Source: Burkholderia sp. (GTDB lineage: Bacteria > Pseudomonadota > Gammaproteobacteria > Burkholderiales > Burkholderiaceae). Taken from it: a DNA stretch of 20,258 bases. The position numbers and the translations under genes are program-made. The notes under the pieces were generated by a model. The model saw only the letters and a program-made list of their open reading frames with translations. It did not search any database and had not been told where the DNA came from. The DNA is taken from the NCBI GenBank assembly GCA_030151225.1, contig JASLEG010000167.1:1-20258 (forward strand). Direction: 5' to 3'. This document shows positions 1-7,271 of this stretch, one piece after another (position 1 is the stretch's first letter; every line of letters begins with the position of its first letter).

Positions 1-1
1 C

Positions 2-1294
2 GATCCCGCAGCGGCCGCCGCCGCGGCGCCCGACGAGGCCGGCATCGCCGCCGACGTGCGCGCGCGGCTCGCCGCCGCCGACGCGGGCGCGCTGCGCGCC
101 GTCTTCAACCTGACCGGCACCGTGCTGCACACGAACCTCGGCCGCGCGCTGCTGCCCGAGGCGGCCGTGCAGGCCGTGGTCGAGGCGCTCACGCGGCCGA
201 TGAATCTCGAATTCGATCTCGGCACGGGCCGCCGCGGCGATCGCGACGACCTGATCGACGCGCTGATCTGCGAGCTGACCGGCGCCGAGGCCGCCACCGT
301 CGTCAACAACAACGCGGCCGCCGTGCTGCTGACGCTGTCGGCGCTGGCGCCGCGCCGCGACGTGATCGTGTCGCGCGGCGAGCTGGTGGAGATCGGCGGG
401 GCATTCAGGATTCCCGACATCATGAGCCGGGCCGGCGCGCGGCTGTGCGAGGTCGGCACCACCAACCGCACCCACCTGCGCGACTACGCCGAGGCGATCG
501 GCCCGCGCACCGCGCTGCTGATGAAGGTCCATTGCAGCAACTATGCGATCAGCGGCTTCACCAGGGAAGTGACGATCGACGAACTCGCGCCGCTCGGCCG
601 CGAGCGCGGCGTGCCCGTGGCGGTGGATCTCGGCAGCGGCACGCTCGTCGATCTGGCGCAATGGGGGTTGCCGCACGAGCCCACCGTGCGCGACACGATC
701 GCGGCCGGCGCCGATCTGGTGACCTTCAGCGGCGACAAGCTGCTCGGCGGCCCGCAGGCCGGGCTGATCGTGGGATCGCGCGCGCTCGTCGCGAGGATCA
801 AGAAGCATCCGCTCAAGCGCGCGCTGCGCGTGGGCAAGCTCACGCTGGCCGCGCTCGAGCCGGTGCTGCAACTGTATCGCGCGCCCGAATTCCTGCGCGA
901 GCGGCTCACCACGCTGCGTCTGCTCACGCGCGCGCACGCCGAGATCGCCGCCACCGCCGAGCGCGTGCTGCCGGCCGTGCAGCGCGCGGTGGGCACCGCG
1001 TTCGTGGCGGGCGCCGAGCCGATGTTCAGCCAGATCGGCAGCGGCGCGCTGCCCGTGGACGTGCTGCCGAGCCACGGGCTCGTGCTGCGCGCCGCATCGG
1101 GCAAGCGCGCCGGGCGCGTGCTCGGGCAGCTCGAGGCGCGCCTGCGCGCGCTGCCGCGGCCCGTGATCGGTCGCGTCGCCGACGATGCGCTGCGGCTCGA
1201 CCTGCGCTGCCTCGAGGCAGCCGACGAGGCCGCCTTCGTCGCGCAACTGGTGCATCTCGAAGGCGCCGCCGCCGGCGGGAGCGCGCGTTCATGA
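2..1294 (+). CDS. selA: L-seryl-tRNA(Sec) selenium transferase SelA (5' end missing)
   Basis: SelA is a cytoplasmic PLP enzyme that converts Ser-tRNA(Sec) to Sec-tRNA(Sec) using selenophosphate. The frame is open from base 2, so the gene enters from outside the window; by comparison with E. coli SelA (463 residues) roughly the first 60 residues are missing. The visible part matches the family throughout: NLTGTVLHTNLGRAL near the start, the IVNNNAAAVLL-like stretch (here VVNNNAAAVLL), SRGELVEIGGAFRIPD, and the PLP-lysine motif TFSGDKLLGGPQAG, whose lysine codon is at 737-739. A GTG at 56 is internal, not the start, because conserved sequence and an open frame precede it. The stop overlaps the start of selB by four bases (ATGA, 1291-1294), which indicates translational coupling. 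The call is firm. Confidence 0.97.
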   Translation, partial: DPAAAAAAAPDEAGIAADVRARLAAADAGALRAVFNLTGTVLHTNLGRALLPEAAVQAVVEALTRPMNLEFDLGTGRRGDRDDLIDALICELTGAEAATVVNNNAAAVLLTLSALAPRRDVIVSRGELVEIGGAFRIPDIMSRAGARLCEVGTTNRTHLRDYAEAIGPRTALLMKVHCSNYAISGFTREVTIDELAPLGRERGVPVAVDLGSGTLVDLAQWGLPHEPTVRDTIAAGADLVTFSGDKLLGGPQAGLIVGSRALVARIKKHPLKRALRVGKLTLAALEPVLQLYRAPEFLRERLTTLRLLTRAHAEIAATAERVLPAVQRAVGTAFVAGAEPMFSQIGSGALPVDVLPSHGLVLRAASGKRAGRVLGQLEARLRALPRPVIGRVADDALRLDLRCLEAADEAAFVAQLVHLEGAAAGGSARS

Positions 1295-3201
1295 TCGTCG
1301 GAACCGCGGGCCACATCGATCACGGCAAGACCACGCTGGTGCGTGCGCTGACCGGCGTCGACACCGATCGGCTCAAGGAGGAGAAGACGCGCGGCATCTC
1401 GATCGAGCTCGGCTATGCCTACACGCCGCTCGCGAACGGCGAGGTGCTCGGCATGATCGACGTGCCGGGCCACGAGCGGCTCGTGCACACCATGGCGGCC
1501 GGGGCCTGCGGGATCGACGTCGCGCTGCTGGTGATCGCGGCCGACGACGGCGTGATGCCGCAGACGCGCGAGCATCTGGCGATTCTCGAACTGCTCGGCG
1601 TCGCGCACGGCATCGTGGCGCTGACCAAGTGCGACCGCGTCGATGCCGCGCACCTCGTCGAGGTGTCGGCCGGGATCCGCGCGTGGCTGGCCGGCACCGC
1701 GCTGGCCGACGCGCCGATCGTGGCGACGCGCGCGATCGAGCCCGGCGACCCCGGCGTGGCCGCGCTGCGCGACGCGCTGCAGGCGATGGCCGCGACCTGG
1801 CGCGCGCGCCGCGACGACGGGCTGTTCCGGCTCGCCGTCGATCGCGTGTTCACGCTGGCCGGGCAGGGCACCGTGGTGACGGGCACCGCGTTCGCGGGGC
1901 GCGTGGCGGTGGGCGAGACGGTGTGCGTGGCGCGCAGCCGCGAGGCCGTGCGCGTGCGCGGCCTGCATGTGCAGAATCGCGAGGCCGAGGTCGGCCACGC
2001 CGGCGAGCGCTGCGCGCTGAACCTGGCCGGCATCGACAAGGCCGCGCTGTCGCGCGGCGATGCGATCGTCGATGCGCGGCTCGCCAGCACCTCGCTGCGC
2101 GTGGATGTGGAACTGCGGCTGCTGGCCGACGCGAATCCGACGCTCGCGCACTGGGCGCCGCTGCACGTGCACCTGGGCACCCAGCACCGCGTGGCGCGCG
2201 TCGCGCCGATCGATGCCGACACGCCCGGCGCCGGGCAACACGCGCGCGTGCAGCTCGTGTTCGACGAGCCCGTGTTCGCGATGCCGGGCGAGCGCTTCAT
2301 CGTGCGCAACGCGCAGGCCACGCGCACGGTGGGCGGCGGCCGCGTGCTGGACCCGTTCGGCCCCGCGCACCGGCGCCGCTCCGCGGCGCGGCACGCCTGG
2401 CTCGACGCGCTCGCGACCTGGCTCGACGCCGGGCAGCTCGGGCCGCTGCTCGACGAGGCGCCGCTCGGCGTGCCGGTGGCCATGCTCGTGCATCTGACCG
2501 GGTTGCCGGCGCAGGCCCTGCCGCTGCCCGAACAGACCGCCGTGGTGCCGTCCGCCGACGGCCAGCGTGCGATCGCATTGCGGCACCGCGATGCATTGCG
2601 CGCGCGCGTGGTCGCGGCGCTGACGGAATTCCACGAGCGCTCGCCCGACGAGCCGGGGCCCGATCTCGGCCGCTTGCGGCGGATCGCCTTGCCGCTGGCC
2701 GACGACACGCTGTGGCGTGCCCTGATCGAGACCATGGCGGGCGAGGGCAGCGTGGTGCGCGACGCAAGCTGGGTGCGATTGCCCGAGCACGTCGCGAGCC
2801 TCGATCCGGCGGACGAGGCGCTCGCGCGGGCGTGGCTGCCGATGATCGCCGCCGGGCGCTTCGATCCGCCGTGGGTACGCGACCTCGCGGCCGCCACCGG
2901 CCATCCCGAGGAGGACGTGCGCACGCTGCTGCGCAAGCTCGCACGGCGCGGTGATCTGCATCAGGTGGTGCGCGACCTGTTCTATCACCGCGATTGCGTG
3001 GCCGAACTCGCGCAGATCGTGGCGACGCTGGCGGCGCAGGGCGGCGGCTCGGTCGATGCGGCGACGTTTCGGGATGCGACGCAACTCGGCCGCAAGCGCG
3101 CGATCCAGATTCTCGAGTTCTTCGATCGCGTTGGGTATACTCGCTTTCATCGCGACCGCCACGTGCTGCGTGTCGATCGTTCGTCGAACGAAACGCCGTA
3201 G
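1291..3201 (+). CDS. selB: Selenocysteine-specific elongation factor SelB
   Basis: SelB is the GTPase that carries Sec-tRNA(Sec) to UGA codons marked by a SECIS hairpin. The protein is 636 residues (E. coli 614). GTPase motifs are clear: G1 GHIDHGKT at residues 7-14, the RGISIELG switch at 34-41, G3 DVPGH at 57-61 and G4 TKCD at 112-115. EF-Tu-like beta-barrel domains follow, and the last 200 or so residues look like the winged-helix repeats that bind the SECIS RNA. The ATG at 1291 is chosen because it begins the conserved MIVGTAGHIDHGKT and has GGAG at 1278-1281 inside the selA coding sequence. It forms an operon with selA, and selC follows 47 bases after the stop. Confidence 0.97.
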   Translation: MIVGTAGHIDHGKTTLVRALTGVDTDRLKEEKTRGISIELGYAYTPLANGEVLGMIDVPGHERLVHTMAAGACGIDVALLVIAADDGVMPQTREHLAILELLGVAHGIVALTKCDRVDAAHLVEVSAGIRAWLAGTALADAPIVATRAIEPGDPGVAALRDALQAMAATWRARRDDGLFRLAVDRVFTLAGQGTVVTGTAFAGRVAVGETVCVARSREAVRVRGLHVQNREAEVGHAGERCALNLAGIDKAALSRGDAIVDARLASTSLRVDVELRLLADANPTLAHWAPLHVHLGTQHRVARVAPIDADTPGAGQHARVQLVFDEPVFAMPGERFIVRNAQATRTVGGGRVLDPFGPAHRRRSAARHAWLDALATWLDAGQLGPLLDEAPLGVPVAMLVHLTGLPAQALPLPEQTAVVPSADGQRAIALRHRDALRARVVAALTEFHERSPDEPGPDLGRLRRIALPLADDTLWRALIETMAGEGSVVRDASWVRLPEHVASLDPADEALARAWLPMIAAGRFDPPWVRDLAAATGHPEEDVRTLLRKLARRGDLHQVVRDLFYHRDCVAELAQIVATLAAQGGGSVDAATFRDATQLGRKRAIQILEFFDRVGYTRFHRDRHVLRVDRSSNETP

Positions 3202-3217
3202 CGCGTGGGGAGTGGCA

Positions 3218-3242
3218 CGGCGAGCCTGCAAGGGGCTCGCCG
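3218..3242 (+). other. Hairpin in the selB-selC spacer
   Basis: A perfect 9-bp inverted repeat (CGGCGAGCC, 7-base loop, GGCTCGCCG) ends six bases before the mature 5' end of tRNA-Sec. There is no T-run, so it is unlikely to be a terminator. If selC is read through from selB, this would be a 5'-leader stem next to the RNase P site; that role is inferred. Confidence 0.5.
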
Positions 3243-3248
3243 GATCGC

Positions 3249-3344
3249 GGAAGGCATTCGCATCCGGTGGTGCGGCCGGGCTTCAAACCCGGTTGGGGAC
3301 GTCAATCGTTCCCGGGTCGGTTCGACTCCGGCTGCCTTCCGCCA
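3249..3344 (+). tRNA. selC: tRNA-Sec (anticodon TCA), CCA encoded
   Basis: This is the selenocysteine tRNA that reads UGA. It has the long 8-bp acceptor stem typical of bacterial tRNA-Sec (GGAAGGCA paired with TGCCTTCC), a 5-bp anticodon stem CCGGG/CCCGG around loop CTTCAAA with anticodon TCA at 3283-3285, a long variable arm, and a T arm with loop TTCGACT. The discriminator G is at 3341 and CCA is encoded at 3342-3344. It closely resembles E. coli selC in the shared TTGGGG and GGTTCGACTCC stretches. It directly follows selB, giving a complete selA-selB-selC cluster. tRNA-Sec genes can be integration sites, but no integrase or repeated 3' end is visible here. Confidence 0.98.
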
Positions 3345-3388
3345 CCTTCGGATTCCCGGCACCACCTTCCCGGCTCGCGCGTGGCGGC

Positions 3389-4264
3389 CTACTTCAGGAT
3401 CGAGACCAGCTCGGGCACGGTGGCCTGGGCGGTGGCCGTGGCTGCGGCGAATGCGTAGATCTCGCGCACGGCCGTGGCCGCGTCGTGCCGCGCCGACACT
3501 TCCTCGGCCATCGCCGTGTAGTAGTTCATGTCCTTCAGCGCATTGCCGATCGAGAAGCGGAACGACGCGTCGTCGCCGCGGCTGATGTACGGGGCGAGGC
3601 GGCGCAGTACCGCGCCCTCGCCGCCGCCGGCCGACAGCACCTCGAGGAAGCGGTCCGGCTCCACGTTGGCGCGGCTCGCGCAGGCCGCGGCCTCGGCGAG
3701 CACGGCGGAAAAGCCGAGCGACACGAAGTTGTGCAGCAGCTTCATGCGATGGCCCGACGATACCGGCCCGGCGTGCACGATGTGCTCGGCGAAGCTCGCG
3801 AGCAGCGGCCGGCAGCGCTCGAAGGTCGGCACGTCGCCGCCGACGATCAGGTTCAGCCGCCCCTCGGCGGCTTCCTTCGGCGTGCGCGTCATCGGTGCAT
3901 CGATGAAGGCCGCGCCGCGCGCGAGGATCGCCTGCGCGACCTTCAGCGTGGATTCGGGCAGGGCGGTCGAGCAGTCGATCACGGTCTTGCCCGGGCCGAG
4001 CGCCGCGAGCAGGCCGCCTTCGCCGAACACGATCGCCTCCACCTGCTCCGAGCTCGACACGCACAGGATCACCACGTCGCTCGCCTCGCCCACCGTGGCG
4101 GCGGTGCTCGCGGGCCGTGCGCCGGCGGCCAGCAGGCCGTCCACGTCCTGGTTGCCGGCGTGCTCGAGGAAGGTCAGCGGATAGCCGTGCTTCTGCACGT
4201 TCGTGGCGATGCCGAGCCCCATCATGCCGACACCGATGATGCCGACGCGTTCTTGCTGGTTCAT
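3389..4264 (-). CDS. NAD(P)-dependent beta-hydroxyacid dehydrogenase (3-hydroxyisobutyrate dehydrogenase family)
   Basis: This is a soluble 291-residue oxidoreductase of the family containing 3-hydroxyisobutyrate dehydrogenase and tartronate semialdehyde reductase. The N-terminal Rossmann motif GIIGVGMMGLG is at residues 8-18. The substrate motif, normally DxPVSGG, reads DAPMTRTP at 122-129. The catalytic region SSGHRMKLLHNF supplies the expected Lys175 and Asn179. The changed substrate motif means the exact substrate cannot be named. The ATG at 4264 has a good Shine-Dalgarno AGGAG (complement of 4270-4274). The gene lies just downstream, on the same strand, of a decayed D-2-hydroxyacid dehydrogenase, so it may be the survivor of a hydroxyacid operon. 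Confidence 0.9.
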   Translation of the reverse strand: MNQQERVGIIGVGMMGLGIATNVQKHGYPLTFLEHAGNQDVDGLLAAGARPASTAATVGEASDVVILCVSSSEQVEAIVFGEGGLLAALGPGKTVIDCSTALPESTLKVAQAILARGAAFIDAPMTRTPKEAAEGRLNLIVGGDVPTFERCRPLLASFAEHIVHAGPVSSGHRMKLLHNFVSLGFSAVLAEAAACASRANVEPDRFLEVLSAGGGEGAVLRRLAPYISRGDDASFRFSIGNALKDMNYYTAMAEEVSARHDAATAVREIYAFAAATATAQATVPELVSILK

Positions 4265-4294
4265 GCTGTCTCCTGGATCAAACGGCGCCGCCGG

Positions 4295-4457
4295 TCATGC
4301 CGCGAGCCGCGGCGGCGTGATGCCCGCCGCCGGCCGTGCATTCCGATCGCACGCGTCCACGTTCGGCTCGCTCGCGAACACGTCGAGCCCCGTGGCGGAC
4401 AGCTTACCGGATCGCGGCGCTTCGATCAGTGCGTCGTCGTGCATGACGTCGCCGCGC
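4295..4457 (-). pseudogene. Remnant of a D-2-hydroxyacid dehydrogenase (C-terminal fragment)
   Basis: Between the beta-hydroxyacid dehydrogenase and the OmpA gene, the minus strand encodes about 54 residues unmistakably like the C-terminal part of D-isomer-specific 2-hydroxyacid dehydrogenases (glyoxylate/2-ketogluconate reductase type). RGDVMHDDALIEAPRSGKL corresponds to the usual ARGxVVDExALxxALxxGxL, then comes GLDVFASEP with the conserved Asp and Glu-Pro, then a degraded ITPPRLAA where LTPH is expected. Everything before the RGD is missing. The open frame extends upstream only by running antiphase into the OmpA gene, so it has no start of its own. It ends at a TGA at 4295. This is a 5'-truncated relic. 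Confidence 0.8.
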
Positions 4458-4460
4458 CCA

Positions 4461-5159
4461 TCACTCCACGGGCGGCGCAGGCGGCGGCCCGTCGCGTCGT
4501 GGCCCCCGCGCATACGAGACGATCTCCACGCGCCGATCCGGCTGCAGGCACGCCACCAGCGCGTCGTTCTGCCGATTGCCTGCGCAATGCGAGACCGGAT
4601 CCTGTTCGCCGTAGCCGCGCGCGTCGATGCGATCGGCCGGGATGCCCTGTTCGACCAGCAGCGCCTTGACCGCCTCGGCACGGCGTTGCGACAGCGCGAG
4701 GTTGTACTGCGGGTTGCCGAGCCGATCGGTGTAGCCGCGCACCTCGAGATGGCCGACGTGGCTCGCGTTCAGCCTGGCCGCGATCTCGCGGATGTCGGCG
4801 CGACCGCCCGGCAGCACGTCGCCGATGTCGCCGCGATCGAACGCGAACAGCGCATCGGCCGACAGCCGCATCACCTGCGCCACCGGCTCGGGCGGCGGCG
4901 GCGGCATCGGGCGGCCGCGGGCCACCTCGATCCAGTGTCCGGGCACCCACTCGTAGCGGCCGTAGATCCAGCGGTAATGGCCGGCGCGCCACGCATAGCC
5001 CACCCGCGGCGCGGGAGCCACTTCATAGACCGGCGCGGGCGGTGCCAGCACCATCACCTGCGCGCGGGCGGGGGCGCTGGCGGCGAGGCAGGCGGCGGTC
5101 AGGACCATGCCGGCCGAGAGGCCGACGGCGATACGGCGGGGAAGCAGGGCGCGTGTCAT
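4461..5159 (-). CDS. OmpA-family outer membrane protein with YXWQ-type repeats
   Basis: This 232-residue exported protein begins with a signal peptide (Arg-rich n-region, hydrophobic stretch near 11-28, cleavage probably after ARA near residue 33). An aromatic segment (WRAGHYRW, GRYEWVPGHW, about 56-76) resembles the YXWQ/WxxGxW repeats of small envelope proteins. A proline-rich linker leads to a C-terminal OmpA peptidoglycan-binding domain from about residue 97. That domain contains GYTDRLGNPQYNLALSQRRA and QPDRRVEI, which carry the peptidoglycan-contacting Asp and Arg, and two cysteines (HCAG...VACL) that may form a disulfide. It likely links the outer membrane to the wall. No convincing Shine-Dalgarno precedes the ATG at 5159; the signal peptide fixes the start. 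Confidence 0.88.
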   Translation of the reverse strand: MTRALLPRRIAVGLSAGMVLTAACLAASAPARAQVMVLAPPAPVYEVAPAPRVGYAWRAGHYRWIYGRYEWVPGHWIEVARGRPMPPPPPEPVAQVMRLSADALFAFDRGDIGDVLPGGRADIREIAARLNASHVGHLEVRGYTDRLGNPQYNLALSQRRAEAVKALLVEQGIPADRIDARGYGEQDPVSHCAGNRQNDALVACLQPDRRVEIVSYARGPRRDGPPPAPPVE

Positions 5160-5304
5160 GTTGTCGTGTGTCCATGCGGTGTTGACTGCAGAGCATGCTA
5201 GCGATTGGCATGACTACAAGCCTTTGCCGAATGTAACGAAACGCCCGGGCCTCGATGGGCCGCCGCGCGGCCCGGCGGGCGTGCCCGCACACGGCGCGCG
5301 GGGC

Positions 5305-5348
5305 GCGGCGGCGCGCGGCCGCCGTAACGCGGCGTAATGCGCCGCCGC
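5305..5348. other. GC-rich inverted repeat in the 5160-5361 spacer
   Basis: GCGGCGGCGC at 5305-5314 is repeated inverted at 5339-5348 with a 24-base spacer. It lies just past the end of the cytochrome relic on the minus strand. There is no T-run, so a terminator role is weakly supported. The rest of the 202-base spacer is GC-rich and must contain the OmpA promoter, but I cannot place it confidently. Confidence 0.3.
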
Positions 5349-5361
5349 TGCTTGTTACCGG

Positions 5362-5786
5362 TCAGTCGAGCGACATCACGTAACGCGCCACGGCCTGCAC
5401 GTCGTTCGCATCGAGCGGCTTCGGATAGAGCTTCGGCATGATGCCGGATGGCTCGCGGATGCGCTGTGCCACGCCGTCGAGCTTCGGGCCCACGCCGCCT
5501 TCACCGGCGTGGCCGTGGCAGCCCGCGCAATTCGCGGCGTACAGCGACGCGCCGCGTCCGTTGCCGGCACGGGCGTCGCCGGCATTGCCTGCCGCGCATT
5601 CGTTGCGCCCGCATCGGTCGGCGCGGGCGCCGGCGGCGCGCCGTCGTTCCGCAGCGCGATCCGGGCCGCCCGCGGATTCGCGGGATTCGAATCGAGGCAG
5701 GGGTGAATGCGCGCGATGTCGGCGTCGGACAGGATGCGTGCGCTGTACGGCGGCATCTGGCCTGCCGGCGCATGCACGTAGGCCTG
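5362..5786 (-). pseudogene. c-type cytochrome remnant, frameshifted and 5'-truncated
   Basis: Reading the minus strand, one frame gives AYVHAPAGQMPPYSARILSD, DADIARIH and a Pro/Ala-rich linker. This resembles the end of a first cytochrome c domain (xMPPYxxxxLSDxxxADI). The frame must then shift near 5545-5575 to reach a second, well-preserved heme domain: GASLYAANCAGCHG with CxxCH at 5515-5529, GVGPKLDGVA, a possible axial methionine in GIMPKLYP, and an ending ARYVMSLD. Neither frame has a start or an export signal of its own for the heme part. The 5' end is fused to a thiamine-diphosphate enzyme fragment at about 5781-5789. I read this as the 3' part of a diheme-type cytochrome gene left by a deletion. 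Confidence 0.75.
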
Positions 5787-6165
5787 CATCGCCGCCGACG
5801 CTTCCTCGTGGGTGCACACGATCAGCTGCGGATGCCGGTCGCCGGCGTAGTTGACGATGGATTCGTGGATGCCGCGAAACGTCGAGCCCGGCATCGCGGC
5901 CACGTACTCGATGCCGGCGATGCACAGCAGGTCCACCATGAAGTCGGAGCCGGGGTTGCCGATGTGGGTGGCGTCGGTGGCGGGGGCCTCGCCGAGCGAT
6001 GGCGCCTCGGTTTCGGCGGCCGCCAGGGTCGCGCCGGGCTTGCCGATCGCGGGGCCCGGGCGGGCCGGGGCGCGCTCGGCTGCGCGAAGCCGGGGCGGGT
6101 TTGACCCGCGCCACGGCCGTGCCGGTGGCCAGCGCTTCCTTCCGAAACGCACGTCGTCCCGCCAT
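5787..6165 (-). pseudogene. Thiamine-diphosphate enzyme remnant (Tat signal plus N-terminal fragment)
   Basis: The minus strand starts at an ATG (6163-6165) with GGAG eight bases upstream and encodes a twin-arginine-like leader, MAGRRAFRKEALATGTAVA. After a frame change near 6050-6080 the other frame reads GKPGATLAAAETEAPSLGEA, then HIGNPGSDFMVDLL, GIEYVAAMPGSTFRGIHESI and LIVCTHEEASAAM. This is the start of the pyrimidine-binding domain of acetolactate-synthase-like enzymes; the Glu in HEEASAAM aligns with the cofactor-activating glutamate of the family. The homology stops there, and cytochrome c sequence takes over in frame. At least 400 residues of the enzyme are missing, so the gene is dead. 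The Tat leader suggests that the ancestral enzyme was exported. Confidence 0.75.
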
Positions 6166-6266
6166 TGTCTGCGCTCCGGGTTCGGGTGGTCGTCCGATGC
6201 GACCACCGCCTTGTTCGAGCGTCGATGTAAGCGAGCCGGCGTGCGGCGCCTCAATACGAAGTGCGC

Positions 6267-6316
6267 CGCCGGCCATGAGTTCTGGCCAAGCCAAGGGTTT
6301 TCTCGTATGGCCGGCG
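6267..6316. repeat. 10-bp inverted repeat between the 217-residue gene and the TPP-enzyme relic
   Basis: CGCCGGCCAT (6267-6276) recurs inverted as ATGGCCGGCG (6307-6316) around 30 bases that are less GC-rich. It sits shortly after the stop of the minus-strand gene ending at 6333 and could be a transcript-end stem, but no T-run follows in that direction. Confidence 0.3.
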
Positions 6317-6332
6317 CGCGCGGATTCGATCC

Positions 6333-6986
6333 TCAGCAGGCGCGGGCCAGCCGGGTCTGCCCATAGATCGACTGCACCGTCTCCATCGCCGCGCGCACGT
6401 CTTCGAGCGGCACGTCGCACGCGCGCAGCTGATTGCCGTAGATCATCGCGAAGCGGCTCACGTCGATGCCGGCCACGTCCACCAGCGACTTCACGACGGC
6501 CACCGCCACCACCCGCTCGGCCCTGGGGCGCAGCGCCGGGTCGGTCACGTCCTGATACCAGGCCTTCACGTCGATGCGTACCAGCGCGGCGTGCTCGGTG
6601 CCGATGAAGAAGGCGCTGCGGGTGCCCGAGTGCGCGCCCGTATCGGCCAGGAAGTCGCGCAGCAGGCGCGCGGTCAGCGTGCTGATGCAGTTCAGGCTGG
6701 TGACCGCCGTGCCGCTCACCAGCTCGCGCAGCTTCATGTCCACCACCCGGCCGATCTTGCCGGCGTCGGCGGCCGTGTAGGCGCGCACGTCGGCCAGCCG
6801 GCTCACCACCCCGAGCACCGGCACGCTGCGTTCGTCGCCGTCGGTCAGCCAGGCGGCCAGCTCGTCGCCGAAGCTGTCCGCGCGTGCCGCGCCGAGCGTC
6901 GCGAGCGTGTCGAGTGCCTTGCGCTGTGACGGGCCGAGGTCGGTGGAGGTGTCGATGCTGTTGATGACGTCACGGATCAGCGCCAT
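6333..6986 (-). CDS. Protein of unknown function, 217 residues
   Basis: I do not recognise this protein. It has no signal peptide, no membrane segment and no motif I can name. It looks soluble, mixed alpha/beta or helical, with hydrophobic stretches such as RAERVVAVAVVKSLVDVAG in the C-terminal half and three cysteines (CISTL, LRACD, and the final residue). It is real by coding character and by its start: the ATG at 6986 follows AGGGG with seven bases between. It is divergent from the DSD1-type enzyme gene across a 285-base AT-richer region, so the two may share control. Two pseudogenes lie downstream on the same strand. Confidence 0.8.
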   Translation of the reverse strand: MALIRDVINSIDTSTDLGPSQRKALDTLATLGAARADSFGDELAAWLTDGDERSVPVLGVVSRLADVRAYTAADAGKIGRVVDMKLRELVSGTAVTSLNCISTLTARLLRDFLADTGAHSGTRSAFFIGTEHAALVRIDVKAWYQDVTDPALRPRAERVVAVAVVKSLVDVAGIDVSRFAMIYGNQLRACDVPLEDVRAAMETVQSIYGQTRLARAC

Positions 6987-7163
6987 GAAGTTTCCCCTGG
7001 GTGGACGGTCGCGAAATGCCCGGCGGTGTGCTTATGAATAGGAGGGCGGGCAATCGCGGATGATGCCACGTTGCAAAATTGTCCGGATACCTGTTTGTGA
7101 TGTGGAAATTATTGCCGAATTCGGGTGGGTCGTTCGGGGGCGTCGAAACCGCCAGGCATTCAC

Positions 7164-7185
7164 CCGGATTCAATGCCGGATTCAA
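7164..7185. repeat. Tandem direct repeat CCGGATTCAA x2 in a divergent promoter region
   Basis: CCGGATTCAA occurs perfectly at 7164-7173 and 7176-7185, a 12-base period, about 90 bases before the DSD1-type gene. A TATAGT hexamer (7218-7223) lies just downstream, but no good -35 sits at the right distance. The position suggests an activator or repressor site; the factor is unknown. Confidence 0.4.
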
Positions 7186-7271
7186 GCGTGGTTAAACACG
7201 AATCGCCGCGGCGCCCCTATAGTGTCGGGGCATTCCCCGCTTCCTGCGTCGCCACCGGGCGCGCCACCGCC

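Noticed and set aside
1..3201. A SECIS element or selenoprotein gene inside the window
   Set aside because: No in-frame TGA within a recognised redox-enzyme gene was seen; the client selenoprotein is probably upstream of selA.
541..3231. A nearly 900-residue open frame antisense to selA and selB
   Set aside because: It is a high-GC artefact: Arg/His/Ala-rich with no family features, and lies over two certain genes and their motifs.
3249..3400. A genomic-island attachment site at tRNA-Sec
   Set aside because: No integrase, no duplicated tRNA 3' end in the window, and no clear base-composition change downstream, despite the nearby relics.
5362..6420. A single intact cytochrome c gene in this frame
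   Set aside because: Only the last part has cytochrome sequence; the preceding homology is in another frame and belongs to a TPP enzyme, so it is a relic.
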